A stretch of DNA of 64,000 bases from positions 248,001 through 312,000 of the forward strand of contig NZ_JAHSTW010000005.1 in assembly GCF_019145195.1 (NCBI RefSeq), given 5' to 3'. Every line of letters begins with the position of its first letter. Positions within the stretch are counted from its first letter, which is position 1. The notes under the pieces were generated by a model, which searched no databases, was not told where the DNA came from, and saw only the letters and a program-made list of their open reading frames with translations. This document shows, one piece after another, positions 26,641-34,937 of the stretch. Both the position numbers and the translations under genes were made by a program. Origin of the DNA: Pseudomonas siliginis. GTDB taxonomy: Bacteria; Pseudomonadota; Gammaproteobacteria; Pseudomonadales; Pseudomonadaceae.

Positions 26641-26853
26641 ATGCCAGCTCTCTATGTGATGATTCCCGCTGCCTTGCTCATCGTCGCCATCGCCGTGTAC
26701 ATCTTCTTCTGGGCGGTGGACAGCGGTCAGTACGACGACCTCGACGGCCCGGCGCACAGCATCCTTTTTGACGATCAGGATCCCAACCACACCGCTGCGG
26801 TGGACGAAGCCAACGCCGGCAAACCGGACGACAAGGCGCCGCCCCATGCTTGA
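26641..26853 (+). CDS. ccoS: cbb3 oxidase maturation protein CcoS
   Basis: A 70-residue protein with one N-terminal helix (about 5-26, YVMIPAALLIVAIAVYIFFW) followed by AVDSGQYDDLDGPAHSILFDDQ, the highly conserved CcoS signature, and a polar tail. It is needed for cofactor insertion into cbb3 oxidase. It begins 23 bases after ccoI and overlaps the next gene by 8 bases. Confidence 0.95.
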   Translation: MPALYVMIPAALLIVAIAVYIFFWAVDSGQYDDLDGPAHSILFDDQDPNHTAAVDEANAGKPDDKAPPHA

Positions 26854-27529
26854 AATGGCGCCCCTGCTGGTCTCGGCGCTGATCCTCGGCCTGCTCGGTG
26901 GCGGCCACTGCCTGGGCATGTGCGGCGGCCTGATGGGCGCGCTGACCCTGGCGATCCCCAAGGAGCAGCGCAGCCGGCGCTTTCGCCTGTTACTGGCGTA
27001 CAACCTGGGGCGGATTCTCAGTTATGCCACGGCGGGACTGCTCATCGGTCTGGCCGGCTGGGCAGTCGCCAACAGCCCGGCGGCGCTGTTCATGCGTGTG
27101 CTGGCCGGGTTGCTGCTGATCGCCATGGGTTTGTACCTGGCCGGTTGGTGGAGCGTGCTCACCCGTATCGAAGCGCTCGGGCGTGGCTTGTGGCGTTTTA
27201 TTCAACCCGTGGCGAATCGCTTGCTGCCGGTTTCCAGCCTGCCGCGTGCTTTGCTGCTCGGTGCGCTGTGGGGGTGGCTGCCGTGCGGGCTGGTTTACAG
27301 CACCTTGCTGTGGAGCGCGAGTCAGGGCAATGCGCTGGACAGTGCGTTGCTGATGCTCGCTTTCGGCCTCGGCACCTGGCCGGTGCTGCTCGCCACCGGG
27401 CTGGCGGCTGAACGGGTCACGGCGATCCTGCGCAAACGCAGCGTGCGCATGGCGGGTGGCTTGCTGGTGATTGTGTTTGGCCTGTGGACCTTGCCCGGGC
27501 CGCATCAGCATTGGCTCATGGGCCATTAA
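26846..27529 (+). CDS. SafE/TauE-like membrane protein of the cbb3 cluster
   Basis: A 227-residue integral membrane protein with about six helices. The N-terminal GLLGGGHCLGMCGGLMGALTLA carries two cysteines, and LLGALWGWLPCGLVYSTL repeats the pattern with a third; duplicated motifs with conserved Cys are typical of the SafE/DsbD-like group downstream of ccoS. The location suggests a role in copper or thiol handling during oxidase assembly, but this is inference. Start ATG 26846 overlaps ccoS by 8 bases. Confidence 0.85.
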   Translation: MLEMAPLLVSALILGLLGGGHCLGMCGGLMGALTLAIPKEQRSRRFRLLLAYNLGRILSYATAGLLIGLAGWAVANSPAALFMRVLAGLLLIAMGLYLAGWWSVLTRIEALGRGLWRFIQPVANRLLPVSSLPRALLLGALWGWLPCGLVYSTLLWSASQGNALDSALLMLAFGLGTWPVLLATGLAAERVTAILRKRSVRMAGGLLVIVFGLWTLPGPHQHWLMGH

Positions 27530-27544
27530 ATGTGTGGGGAGGCC

Positions 27545-27617
27545 TTCGCGAGCAGGCTCGCTCCCACAGGTCTTGAGTACGCTGCAAATCCAATGTGGGA
27601 GCGAGCCTGCTCGCGAA
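27545..27617. repeat. REPIN-like inverted REP pair
   Basis: TTCGCGAGCAGGCTCGCTCC at the left and its reverse complement at the right, ending GCGAA, enclose about 25 bases. It lies between the SafE-like gene and hemN. Confidence 0.92.
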
Positions 27618-27649
27618 GACGCCCGCACGAACAACACAAATCCTCGCCG

Positions 27650-27691
27650 TTGATGCAAATCAAGATGCCCTGTAACGCCCTCCCCTAGACT
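27650..27691 (+). promoter_or_regulatory. Perfect Anr box and -10 of hemN
   Basis: TTGATGCAAATCAA (27650-27663) matches the FNR/Anr consensus at all ten defined positions. TAGACT at 27686-27691 can serve as -10, placing the start near 27698 with the box centred at -41.5. hemN is a known Anr target in P. aeruginosa. Confidence 0.9.
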
Positions 27692-27726
27692 CGCCACACT
27701 GCCAGCCTATCCGGGGGAATGCCCGC

Positions 27727-29109
27727 ATGCTCGACGCCATTCGTTGGGACTCTGATCTGATCCGCCGCTACGATCTGGCGGGGCCACGCTACACCTCGTA
27801 CCCGACCGCCGTGCAATTTCACGGTCAGGTCGGCACTTTCGACCTGTTCCATGCCCTGCGCGACAGCCGCAAGGCGCAGCGGCCGTTGTCGCTGTACGTG
27901 CATGTGCCGTTCTGCGCGAACATTTGCTACTACTGCGCCTGCAACAAGGTCATCACCAAGGATCGCGGCCGTGCGCAACCGTATCTGCAACGGCTCGAGC
28001 AGGAAATCCAGTTGATTGCCTGCCACCTCGACCCGGCGCAAACCGTCGAGCAACTGCATTTCGGTGGCGGCACACCGACCTTTCTCAGCCACGACGAGTT
28101 GCGTCAGTTGATGGCGCACCTGCGCAAGCATTTCAATCTGCTCAACGATGACTCGGGCGATTACGGCATCGAAATCGACCCGCGCGAGGCCGACTGGTCG
28201 ACCATGGGCCTGCTGCGCGAACTGGGTTTCAATCGGGTCAGCATTGGCCTGCAAGACCTTGACCCGGCGGTGCAGCGTGCGGTCAATCGCCTGCAAAGTC
28301 TGGAAGAAACCCGCGCGGTGATCGATGCGGCGCGAACCCTGCAATTTCGCTCGATCAACATCGATCTGATCTACGGCCTGCCAAAGCAGACGCCCGACAA
28401 TTTCGCCCGCACCGTCGAAGAAGTGATCAGCCTGCAACCGGATCGCCTGTCGGTGTTCAACTATGCGCACCTGCCGGAACGCTTCATGCCGCAACGGCGA
28501 ATAAACAGCGGCGACTTGCCGAGCCCTGCGCACAAACTGGAGATGCTCCAGCGCACCATCGAGCAACTGACCGCTGCCGGCTACCGCTACATCGGCATGG
28601 ATCACTTCGCCCTGCCCGATGACGAGTTGGCGATCGCTCAGGAAGAACACACCCTGCAACGCAACTTTCAGGGTTACACCACCCACGGCCATTGCGACCT
28701 GATTGGTCTGGGCGTGTCGGCGATCAGCCAGATCGGCGATTTGTACTGCCAGAACAGCAGCGACCTCACTGCCTATCAGAACAGCCTGGCCAGCGCGCAG
28801 CTGGCGACCAGTCGCGGCCTGGTGTGCAACGCCGACGACCGTTTGCGCCGCGCGGTGATTCAGCAGCTGATCTGCAATTTCAAACTCGAATTCGCCGAGA
28901 TCGAGCAGCAGTTCAACATCGATTTCCAAGGCTATTTCGGCGCGCTGTGGCCGCAGTTGCAAGGTATGGCCGAGGATGGCCTGATCAGGCTCGAGCGCGA
29001 GCGCATCGAGGTGCTGCCGGCGGGCCGATTGCTGGTGCGCTCGGTGTGCATGGTGTTCGATGCGTACCTGGAGCAGCAGAACCGCCAGCGTTTCTCCCGA
29101 GTGATTTAA
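27727..29109 (+). CDS. hemN: Oxygen-independent coproporphyrinogen III oxidase
   Basis: A 460-residue radical SAM enzyme converting coproporphyrinogen III to protoporphyrinogen IX without oxygen. The cluster motif CANICYYC (Cys63, Cys67, Cys70), FGGGTPTFL, EIDPREADW and SIGLQDLDPAVQ are visible, as is the C-terminal HemN domain (from about 370). It supplies heme for the oxidases under low O2, matching its perfect Anr box. Its stop overlaps the stop of the convergent gene by 3 bases. Confidence 0.96.
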   Translation: MLDAIRWDSDLIRRYDLAGPRYTSYPTAVQFHGQVGTFDLFHALRDSRKAQRPLSLYVHVPFCANICYYCACNKVITKDRGRAQPYLQRLEQEIQLIACHLDPAQTVEQLHFGGGTPTFLSHDELRQLMAHLRKHFNLLNDDSGDYGIEIDPREADWSTMGLLRELGFNRVSIGLQDLDPAVQRAVNRLQSLEETRAVIDAARTLQFRSINIDLIYGLPKQTPDNFARTVEEVISLQPDRLSVFNYAHLPERFMPQRRINSGDLPSPAHKLEMLQRTIEQLTAAGYRYIGMDHFALPDDELAIAQEEHTLQRNFQGYTTHGHCDLIGLGVSAISQIGDLYCQNSSDLTAYQNSLASAQLATSRGLVCNADDRLRRAVIQQLICNFKLEFAEIEQQFNIDFQGYFGALWPQLQGMAEDGLIRLERERIEVLPAGRLLVRSVCMVFDAYLEQQNRQRFSRVI

Positions 29110-29588
29110 GGCTTGGTCAGCAACGAGCCGACCTTGAGGTTCTGATCAGGGTTGAGCGCCGACTGGTTCATGACTTTCGACAAGGAAAGGTTGGCGGTGA
29201 TCAGGCCGCTGTTGAGGGCGGCGATGGCGCCACGTAATGCGGCGAGCTTGTTGATCTTTTCCTCGTTGGAGAGGGTTCTGTCTGACATGACCGCCGCCAT
29301 GCGGGCTTTTTTCTCGATGATTTCTTTTTGGATCTTGCGAATCATCTTCAGCAACTGCTGGATGTTCTCCGGCAAGCCACTGTTGTCGATGTCACTGTTT
29401 TCGCCACCGACAGCGGCGGATTTGGCGATGGCCGCGCCGGACAGCGACACTTTGACGCCCTCGACCAAGGTCGGGGTTGCCGTGTGCGACAAGTCTTCAT
29501 CGCGATCGATTGCAGCGTCGGTGCTGGCCATCTCCGGCGAAGCAGCAATGCCGCTGCTACCGGGGCTTAGCGTGCCAATGGCGGTCAT
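29106..29588 (-). CDS. Hypothetical protein with helical C-terminal half
   Basis: A 160-residue protein. Residues 1-70 are Ser/Ala/Gly/Asp-rich with low complexity. Residues 74-125 are strongly helical and charged (NIQQLLKMIRKIQKEIIEKKARM, then NEEKINKLAALRGA), consistent with a coiled-coil hairpin. There is no signal peptide or membrane segment. A gene in the corresponding position (near PA1545) exists in other pseudomonads as I recall, without known function. It converges with hemN and diverges from anr. Confidence 0.7.
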   Translation of the reverse strand: MTAIGTLSPGSSGIAASPEMASTDAAIDRDEDLSHTATPTLVEGVKVSLSGAAIAKSAAVGGENSDIDNSGLPENIQQLLKMIRKIQKEIIEKKARMAAVMSDRTLSNEEKINKLAALRGAIAALNSGLITANLSLSKVMNQSALNPDQNLKVGSLLTKP

Positions 29589-29742
29589 CGGGGCCTTCCT
29601 TGGATGAGTACTGATAGTGGGTTATCGGCCGGCGGTGCTGCGGCTTTATGTCTGTAGGACAACGCCGCCGCGTGCTGGCCTGAATGTCCTTCCGTGGGTT
29701 ACCCTTACGGCTTATGTGTGTTTTCCCACAAGGATTGAAGAA

Positions 29743-30477
29743 ATGTCCGAGCCAGTCAAACTGCGCGCTCACAACCAGGCCCACTGCAAGGATTGCAGCC
29801 TGGCCCCGCTCTGCCTGCCACTTTCTCTGAATCTGGAAGACATGGATGCGCTCGACGAAATCGTTAAACGCGGCCGCCCGCTGAAGAAAGGTGAGTTCCT
29901 GTTCCGCCAAGGCGACACCTTTGATTCCGTTTATGCAGTCCGCTCTGGTGCCCTGAAGACTTTCAGCCTGAGCGATGCCGGCGAAGAACAGCTGACCGGC
30001 TTCCACCTGCCGAGCGAACTGGTCGGACTGTCGGGCATGGACACCGAAAAACACCCGGTCTCGGCCCAAGCGCTGGAAACCACTTCGGTCTGCGAAATCC
30101 CTTTCGAGCGCCTCGACGAACTCGCGCTGCAATTGCCACAACTGCGCCGCCAGTTGATGCGGGTGATGAGCCGCGAGATTCGTGACGACCAGCAAATGAT
30201 GCTGCTGCTGTCGAAGAAGACCGCTGACGAGCGCATCGCTACTTTCCTGGTCAACCTGTCGGCACGCTTCCGTGCTCGCGGCTTCTCGGCCAACCAGTTC
30301 CGCCTGAGCATGTCGCGCAATGAAATCGGCAATTACCTGGGCCTGGCGGTGGAAACCGTATCGCGGGTGTTCACCCGTTTTCAGCAGAACGAATTGATCG
30401 CCGCCGAGGGCAAAGAGATTCACATCCTCGACCCGATCCAGCTGTGTGCGTTGGCCGGCGGTTCGATCGAAGGCTGA
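29743..30477 (+). CDS. anr: Anaerobic/microaerobic regulator Anr (FNR family)
   Basis: A 244-residue CRP/FNR regulator. Four likely 4Fe-4S ligands are visible: Cys15, Cys18 and Cys24 in [11 protein letters not shown] and Cys117 in TSVCEIPF. The cyclic-nucleotide-like beta barrel spans about 35-150, and the C-terminal HTH reads [21 protein letters not shown], with the E..SR contacts that read TTGAT half-sites. Start ATG 29743 follows AAGGATTGAAGAA; the frame upstream to 29617 lacks family similarity. It probably controls hemN, ccoG and ccoN1, whose promoters carry Anr boxes here. No box is seen at its own promoter. Confidence 0.97.
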   Translation: MSEPVKLRAHNQAHCKDCSLAPLCLPLSLNLEDMDALDEIVKRGRPLKKGEFLFRQGDTFDSVYAVRSGALKTFSLSDAGEEQLTGFHLPSELVGLSGMDTEKHPVSAQALETTSVCEIPFERLDELALQLPQLRRQLMRVMSREIRDDQQMMLLLSKKTADERIATFLVNLSARFRARGFSANQFRLSMSRNEIGNYLGLAVETVSRVFTRFQQNELIAAEGKEIHILDPIQLCALAGGSIEG

Positions 30478-30552
30478 TCACGACCCGCGGTTGAGCGAAT
30501 CGTTTCAGCCGCGGGTATACTGCGCCGTTTGCAGCCCTGCCAGGACACCCCG

Positions 30553-31101
30553 ATGGTCTTCGACTCCTTCGACATCAAATCCCTGATCCGCCCCGTGATC
30601 GACTTCCCGAAACCGGGCGTGATCTTTCGCGACATCACCCCGCTGTTCCAGTCGCCGACGGCCCTGCGCCTGGTGATGGACAGCTTCGCCCATCGCTACG
30701 TCGAAGCCGACTTTACCCACATCGGCGCCATGGATGCCCGTGGTTTTCTGATCGGTTCGGTACTGGCCTATCAGTTGAACAAGCCGCTGGTGCTGTTCCG
30801 CAAGCAAGGCAAACTGCCGGCGGACGTACTGGCCGAAGGTTACGCCACCGAGTACGGCGAAGCGTTTCTGGAAGTGCACGCCGACAGCCTGTGTGAAGGC
30901 GATTCGGTGGTGATGTTCGATGACCTGATCGCTACCGGCGGCACGCTGATCGCAGCAGCCAACCTGATTCGCCGCATGGGCGCGCGGGTACATGAAGCGG
31001 CAGCGATCATTGATCTGCCGGAGCTGCAAGGTTCGCAGCGTCTTGAGGACATGGGCATTCCTACCTTTTGCCTGACGCAGTTTGCTTTGACCGATAAATA
31101 A
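30553..31101 (+). CDS. apt: Adenine phosphoribosyltransferase
   Basis: A 182-residue type I PRTase converting adenine and PRPP to AMP. Key stretches are [16 protein letters not shown], the dimer/substrate loop [11 protein letters not shown], and the PRPP-binding motif [14 protein letters not shown] (about 121-134). Start ATG 30553 gives MVFDSFDIK; an upstream frame to 30529 overlaps the promoter region. It follows anr by 75 bases. Confidence 0.95.
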   Translation: MVFDSFDIKSLIRPVIDFPKPGVIFRDITPLFQSPTALRLVMDSFAHRYVEADFTHIGAMDARGFLIGSVLAYQLNKPLVLFRKQGKLPADVLAEGYATEYGEAFLEVHADSLCEGDSVVMFDDLIATGGTLIAAANLIRRMGARVHEAAAIIDLPELQGSQRLEDMGIPTFCLTQFALTDK

Positions 31102-31121
31102 GCAGCGTCTGACAGGCCGCT

Positions 31122-31186
31122 TTCGCGAGCAGGCTCGCTCCCACAGGGCAATGCATTACAACTGTGGGAGCGAGCCTGCTCGCAAA
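31122..31186. repeat. REPIN-like inverted REP pair
   Basis: TTCGCGAGCAGGCTCGCTCC and its near-complement (last bases GCAAAG rather than GCGAAG) flank 17 bases between the convergent genes apt and the acyl-CoA dehydrogenase gene. Confidence 0.9.
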
Positions 31187-31211
31187 GGGGCCTTCAGCTA
31201 CACCGCAAGAT

Positions 31212-32360
31212 TTAAAGCCCCATCTGCTTGCTGATGATTTCGTTCATCACTTCCCGCGTCCCGCCGCCAATCGACAGAATGCGGTTATCCCGATACAGCC
31301 GCTCCACCAGGCTTTCACGCATGTAACCGAGCCCGCCAAGAATCTGCACGGCTTCGGTGGTGATGCGGTCCGAGGTGTCGGTGGCGAAGTTCTTCGCCAT
31401 GGAAATCTCCTTGATCACGCTGTGCCCCGCCGCCATTTTTGCAGCTTGCCGATATGTGAACTCGCGCGACACTTCCAGCGCCGTGGCCATTTCGGCGAGG
31501 CGATGTTTGATCACCTGAAACTTGCCGATGGGTTTGCCGAACGCCTCACGCTCGCGCGCCCACTTCAGGCTCTCCTCCAGCGCCAATTGCGCAGTCATGT
31601 TGGCCATCAGCGCCAGGGCCAGCCGTTCACTCTGAAAATTGCCCATGATGCAGGCGAAGCCCATGTTCTCGGCGCCGATCAGGTTGCCTGCCGGCACGCG
31701 GCAATCGTCGAAGAACAACTCAGCGGTGTCCGACGCCCACCAGCCCATTTTCTTCAACTGCCGACCGACACTGAAACCCGGCGTGCCCTTCTCGATCAGC
31801 AACAAGCTGATGCCGCCAAACCCCGGCGCACCGGTACGCACCGCGACCGTGTAGAAATCGGCGCGCACACCGCTGGTGATGAAGGTTTTGCTGCCACTGA
31901 CCCGGAAGCAGTCGCCGTCACGCACGGCGCGGGTTTGCAGGTTGGCGACGTCGGAGCCGCCGCCGGGCTCGGTCACCGCCAGGGCGCTGATCTTTTCGCC
32001 GCTGAGCACTTGGGGGACGACCCGCTCTCGCACCTCAGGCCGCGCCCATTTGACGATCGGTGGCAGACCGATATCCAGCGAACCCAACCCCGCCACCAGC
32101 CCGCCTGAGCCACAGCGCATCAACTCTTCACTGGCAGCGACCTTGGCGAACAGATCGCCTTCATGGCTGCCGCCGAGCGCTTCGGGATAGCCGATACCGA
32201 GAATGCCCGCCGCACCGGACTTGAGGTACAGCTCACGGGGAAAGCTTTCGGCTTCTTCCCACTGATCGATGTCCGGCAGGATCTCGCGTTCGACGAAACG
32301 TCTGACGCTGTCACGGACCAATTGGTGGCTGAGGTCGAAGTATTCCTGAAAGGCAGGCAT
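31212..32360 (-). CDS. Acyl-CoA dehydrogenase
   Basis: A 382-residue flavoprotein of the acyl-CoA dehydrogenase family. The helical N-terminal domain (1-120) is followed by the beta domain with ALAVTEPGGGSDVANLQT and FITSGVRADFYTVAVRT (FAD/substrate region), then the C-terminal helical domain with KPIGKFQVIKHRLAEMAT and YRDNRILSIGGGTREVMNEII. It probably acts on branched or medium-chain acyl-CoA; the exact substrate is not readable. It is transcribed in the same direction as recR but separated from it by a REPIN-like element. Confidence 0.92.
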   Translation of the reverse strand: MPAFQEYFDLSHQLVRDSVRRFVEREILPDIDQWEEAESFPRELYLKSGAAGILGIGYPEALGGSHEGDLFAKVAASEELMRCGSGGLVAGLGSLDIGLPPIVKWARPEVRERVVPQVLSGEKISALAVTEPGGGSDVANLQTRAVRDGDCFRVSGSKTFITSGVRADFYTVAVRTGAPGFGGISLLLIEKGTPGFSVGRQLKKMGWWASDTAELFFDDCRVPAGNLIGAENMGFACIMGNFQSERLALALMANMTAQLALEESLKWAREREAFGKPIGKFQVIKHRLAEMATALEVSREFTYRQAAKMAAGHSVIKEISMAKNFATDTSDRITTEAVQILGGLGYMRESLVERLYRDNRILSIGGGTREVMNEIISKQMGL

Positions 32361-32452
32361 GGGCGAGCTCCACGGAAGGGTTCGCCGACGTTAACCGAGC
32401 GCTTGCTTGGTTACCAATGAAATTGTGTGAATCAGATGGACCGCGGCGCGGC

Positions 32453-32543
32453 CATCGCTGGCAAGCCAGCTCCCACAGGGTTCGGTGTGGACACATATGC
32501 TGTGGGTCACATCCAACACTGTGGGAGCTGGCTTGCCAGCGAT
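32453..32543. repeat. Inverted repeat pair, second REP type
   Basis: CATCGCTGGCAAGCCAGCTC at the left and its complement GAGCTGGCTTGCCAGCGATG at the right, about 45 bases apart, define a REP type different from the AGGCTCGCTCC-type elements elsewhere in the window. It lies between recR and the acyl-CoA dehydrogenase gene. Confidence 0.88.
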
Positions 32544-32567
32544 GTGGCCCGAAAGGGCGATAGAGAC

Positions 32568-33170
32568 TTACAGGGAGATAGGTTTACGCCCGGCAAACGA
32601 ATGCGCCAGCGTGCCGCCGTCGACCAGCTCCAGCTCACCGCCCAGCGGCACGCCGTGGGCAATCCGCGAGGCGACCAGGCCTTTGTTGTTGAGCAACTGC
32701 GCGATGTAGTGCGCGGTCGCCTCGCCTTCCACGGTCGGGTTGGTGGCGAGGATGACTTCAGTGAAGGTCCCCGCCTCTTCTATCCGCGCCATCAGTTGCG
32801 GAATCCCGATCGCTTCAGGCCCCAGGCCATCCAGCGGCGACAAGTGCCCCTTGAGCACGAAATAGCGGCCACGGAAGCCGGTCTGCTCCACCGCATAAAC
32901 GTCCATCGGCCCTTCGACCACGCAGAGCAGCGTGTCATCGCGGCGCGGGTCGGCGCATTGCGGGCAGAGGTCGTCTTCGGTCAGCGTGCGGCACTGGCGG
33001 CAATGGCCGACGCCTTCCATGGCCTGGCTCAAGGCCTGGGCCAGACGAGTGCCGCCGCTGCGATCACGTTCGAGCAACTGCAACGCCATGCGCTGAGCGG
33101 TTTTCTGACCCACGCCTGGCAAGGTGCGCAAGGCGTCGATCAGTTGGCGAATCAAAGGGCTGAAGCTCAT
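32568..33170 (-). CDS. recR: Recombination mediator RecR
   Basis: A 200-residue protein with N-terminal HhH ([20 protein letters not shown]), a zinc finger (Cys57, Cys60, Cys69, Cys72), a Toprim domain (about 80-170; [31 protein letters not shown]) and a C-terminal Walker-B-like segment. RecR with RecO/RecF loads RecA on gapped DNA. It follows dnaX-ybaB, the common order, but here an oxidoreductase gene sits between ybaB and recR. Confidence 0.96.
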   Translation of the reverse strand: MSFSPLIRQLIDALRTLPGVGQKTAQRMALQLLERDRSGGTRLAQALSQAMEGVGHCRQCRTLTEDDLCPQCADPRRDDTLLCVVEGPMDVYAVEQTGFRGRYFVLKGHLSPLDGLGPEAIGIPQLMARIEEAGTFTEVILATNPTVEGEATAHYIAQLLNNKGLVASRIAHGVPLGGELELVDGGTLAHSFAGRKPISL

Positions 33171-33236
33171 GGGTAAACAGTCCGACTAAACAACGAGACG
33201 CGGTTTATACCCGCGCCTCTGGCCAGCGTCAAATCC

Positions 33237-34271
33237 TCAGTCCTGGGCGACCCGGACCACCAGTTTGCCGAAGTTGCGCCCTTCCAGCAGACCGATGAAC
33301 GCCTCAGGCGCCTGCTCCAGGCCTTCGACCACGTCCTCGCGGAATTTCACCTTACCGTCGCGTACCCACGGCACCATGTGGCTGATGAATTCCGGCTGAC
33401 GATCACCGTAATCGTCGAAGACGATGAAGCCCTGAATACGCACACGCTTGGTGAGCAAAGTGCGTTGCAGCATCGGCAGGCGATCCGGGCCGGTCGGCGC
33501 CTCGGCGGCGTTGTAGCCGGCGATCAGGCCGCACAACGGGATGCGCGCCTTGGGGTTGAGCAACGGCACGACGGCATCGAAGACATGGCCGCCGACGTTC
33601 TCGTAGTAAATGTCGATGCCGTTGGGACAGGCCTTGGCCAGTTGCTCGGCAAAGTCATCGGCCTTGTGGTCGATGCAGGCATCAAAACCCAGCTCCTCGA
33701 CCACGTATTTGCACTTCTCGGCCCCACCGGCCACGCCGACCGCACGCAGACCTTTGATCTTCGCCACTTGCCCGACCACCGAGCCGACGGCGCCGGACGC
33801 CGCAGCCACTACCAGGGTTTCACCCTCTTTCGGCTGGCCGATGTCCATCAGGCCCATGTACGCGGTCATGCCCGGCATACCCAGCACCCCGAGGGCCATC
33901 GACGGGCTCGGCAGGCCGGCCGGGATCGGCATGATGTTGCGGCCGTCGCTGATGCTGTGGCTCTGCCAACCGGTGGCGCCAACCACCAGATCACCTACGT
34001 GGAATTTCGGATGATTGGACTGCTCGACCCGGCTGACCGCACCACCGGTCATGACTTCGCCGATTTGCACTGGCGCAGTGTAGGACGGAGCGTCGCTCAT
34101 ACGCCCGCGCATGTACGGGTCGAGCGACAGGTACAGGGTTTTCAGCAGCACCTGACCGTCCTGCAGATCCGGCAGCGCCTCGCGCTCGAGACGAAAGTTC
34201 TCCGGAGTCGGCGCGCCGGTCGGGCGCGAGGCGAGGACGAAGCGTTGATTGAGGGTGAGAGGGTCGGACAT
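33237..34271 (-). CDS. NADP-dependent MDR-family oxidoreductase (CurA-like)
   Basis: A 344-residue zinc-free medium-chain reductase of the CurA/YncB/leukotriene B4 dehydrogenase group. Markers are LSLDPYMRGRMSDAPSY, LGVLGMPGMTAYMGLMDIG, the Rossmann glycine motif AASGAVGSVVGQVAK, DIYYENVGGHVFDAV and RIQGFIVFD. It would reduce alpha,beta-unsaturated carbonyls with NADPH. ATG 34271 after CAGGAG is chosen; the open frame upstream to 34514 crosses a REPIN-like element and the ybaB terminator. It breaks the usual ybaB-recR adjacency. Confidence 0.92.
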   Translation of the reverse strand: MSDPLTLNQRFVLASRPTGAPTPENFRLEREALPDLQDGQVLLKTLYLSLDPYMRGRMSDAPSYTAPVQIGEVMTGGAVSRVEQSNHPKFHVGDLVVGATGWQSHSISDGRNIMPIPAGLPSPSMALGVLGMPGMTAYMGLMDIGQPKEGETLVVAAASGAVGSVVGQVAKIKGLRAVGVAGGAEKCKYVVEELGFDACIDHKADDFAEQLAKACPNGIDIYYENVGGHVFDAVVPLLNPKARIPLCGLIAGYNAAEAPTGPDRLPMLQRTLLTKRVRIQGFIVFDDYGDRQPEFISHMVPWVRDGKVKFREDVVEGLEQAPEAFIGLLEGRNFGKLVVRVAQD

Positions 34272-34371
34272 GTCAGCGTCTCCTGTGAATGGGGGAATTC
34301 GGTGTATAGGGAGCAGACCTTGGTAGCGGTGGTGTGTTCGATGTTTCTGCAGTTTTGACCGAGGCGCCGCC

Positions 34372-34438
34372 TTCGCGAGCAGGCTCGCTCCCACAGGGAT
34401 TGCATTTCCACGTGTGGGAGCGAGCCTGCTCGCGAAGG
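34372..34438. repeat. REPIN-like inverted REP pair
   Basis: TTCGCGAGCAGGCTCGCTCC and its complement enclose 19 bases, between the ybaB terminator and the MDR oxidoreductase gene. Confidence 0.92.
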
Positions 34439-34474
34439 CGTCAGTCTGCGGCACATGCCCATCAGGCAGAAACA

Positions 34475-34503
34475 AAAATGCCAGGCGCAATGCCTGGCAT
34501 TTT
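34475..34503 (-). terminator. Terminator of dnaX-ybaB
   Basis: A 12-bp perfect stem (34475-34486 with 34492-34503), loop GCAAT, followed on the minus strand by TTTTTG. It lies 30 bases after the ybaB stop. Confidence 0.87.
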
Positions 34504-34532
34504 GTGTAGCTCATCTGCCGCCCAAAGGCGAA

Positions 34533-34871
34533 TCAGAATGGCAGTTTCATACCCGCTGGCAGGTTCATGCCAGCGGTCATGCTGCCCATTTTTTCCTGGC
34601 TGTTGGCTTCGATCTTGCGCACGGCGTCGTTGACGGCGGCGGCGACCACGGCTTCCAGCATCTCTTTGTCGTCTTCGCTCAGGCCTTCGACCAGGCTTGG
34701 GTCGATGCTCACGCTCTTGACGTCGTGACGACCGGTCATCACCACGGTGACCATGTCGCCGCCGGCCTTGCCGGTGACTTCGGCGTTGGCCAGTTCTTCC
34801 TGCATCTTGGCCATTTTTTCCTGCATCTGCTGCGCCTGCTTCATCAGGCCGGCCATGCCACCTTTCATCAT
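34533..34871 (-). CDS. ybaB: Nucleoid-associated protein, YbaB/EbfC family
   Basis: A 112-residue protein with the YbaB pattern: a Met/Gln-rich helix at the start ([21 protein letters not shown]), [21 protein letters not shown], and [19 protein letters not shown]. Members bind DNA as dimers. Start ATG 34871 follows GAGGTGA. It is 66 bases downstream of dnaX in one transcription unit. Confidence 0.95.
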   Translation of the reverse strand: MMKGGMAGLMKQAQQMQEKMAKMQEELANAEVTGKAGGDMVTVVMTGRHDVKSVSIDPSLVEGLSEDDKEMLEAVVAAAVNDAVRKIEANSQEKMGSMTAGMNLPAGMKLPF

Positions 34872-34937
34872 GGGAATCACCTCAAACGTACTTGGATAAA
34901 ACAGCGCCCGGCCATCTTGGCCGAGCACCTTCAGTTA

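Noticed and set aside
31164..32108. 314-residue plus-strand frame opposite the acyl-CoA dehydrogenase gene
   Set aside because: The minus strand has complete acyl-CoA dehydrogenase motifs; the antisense frame has no family signal.
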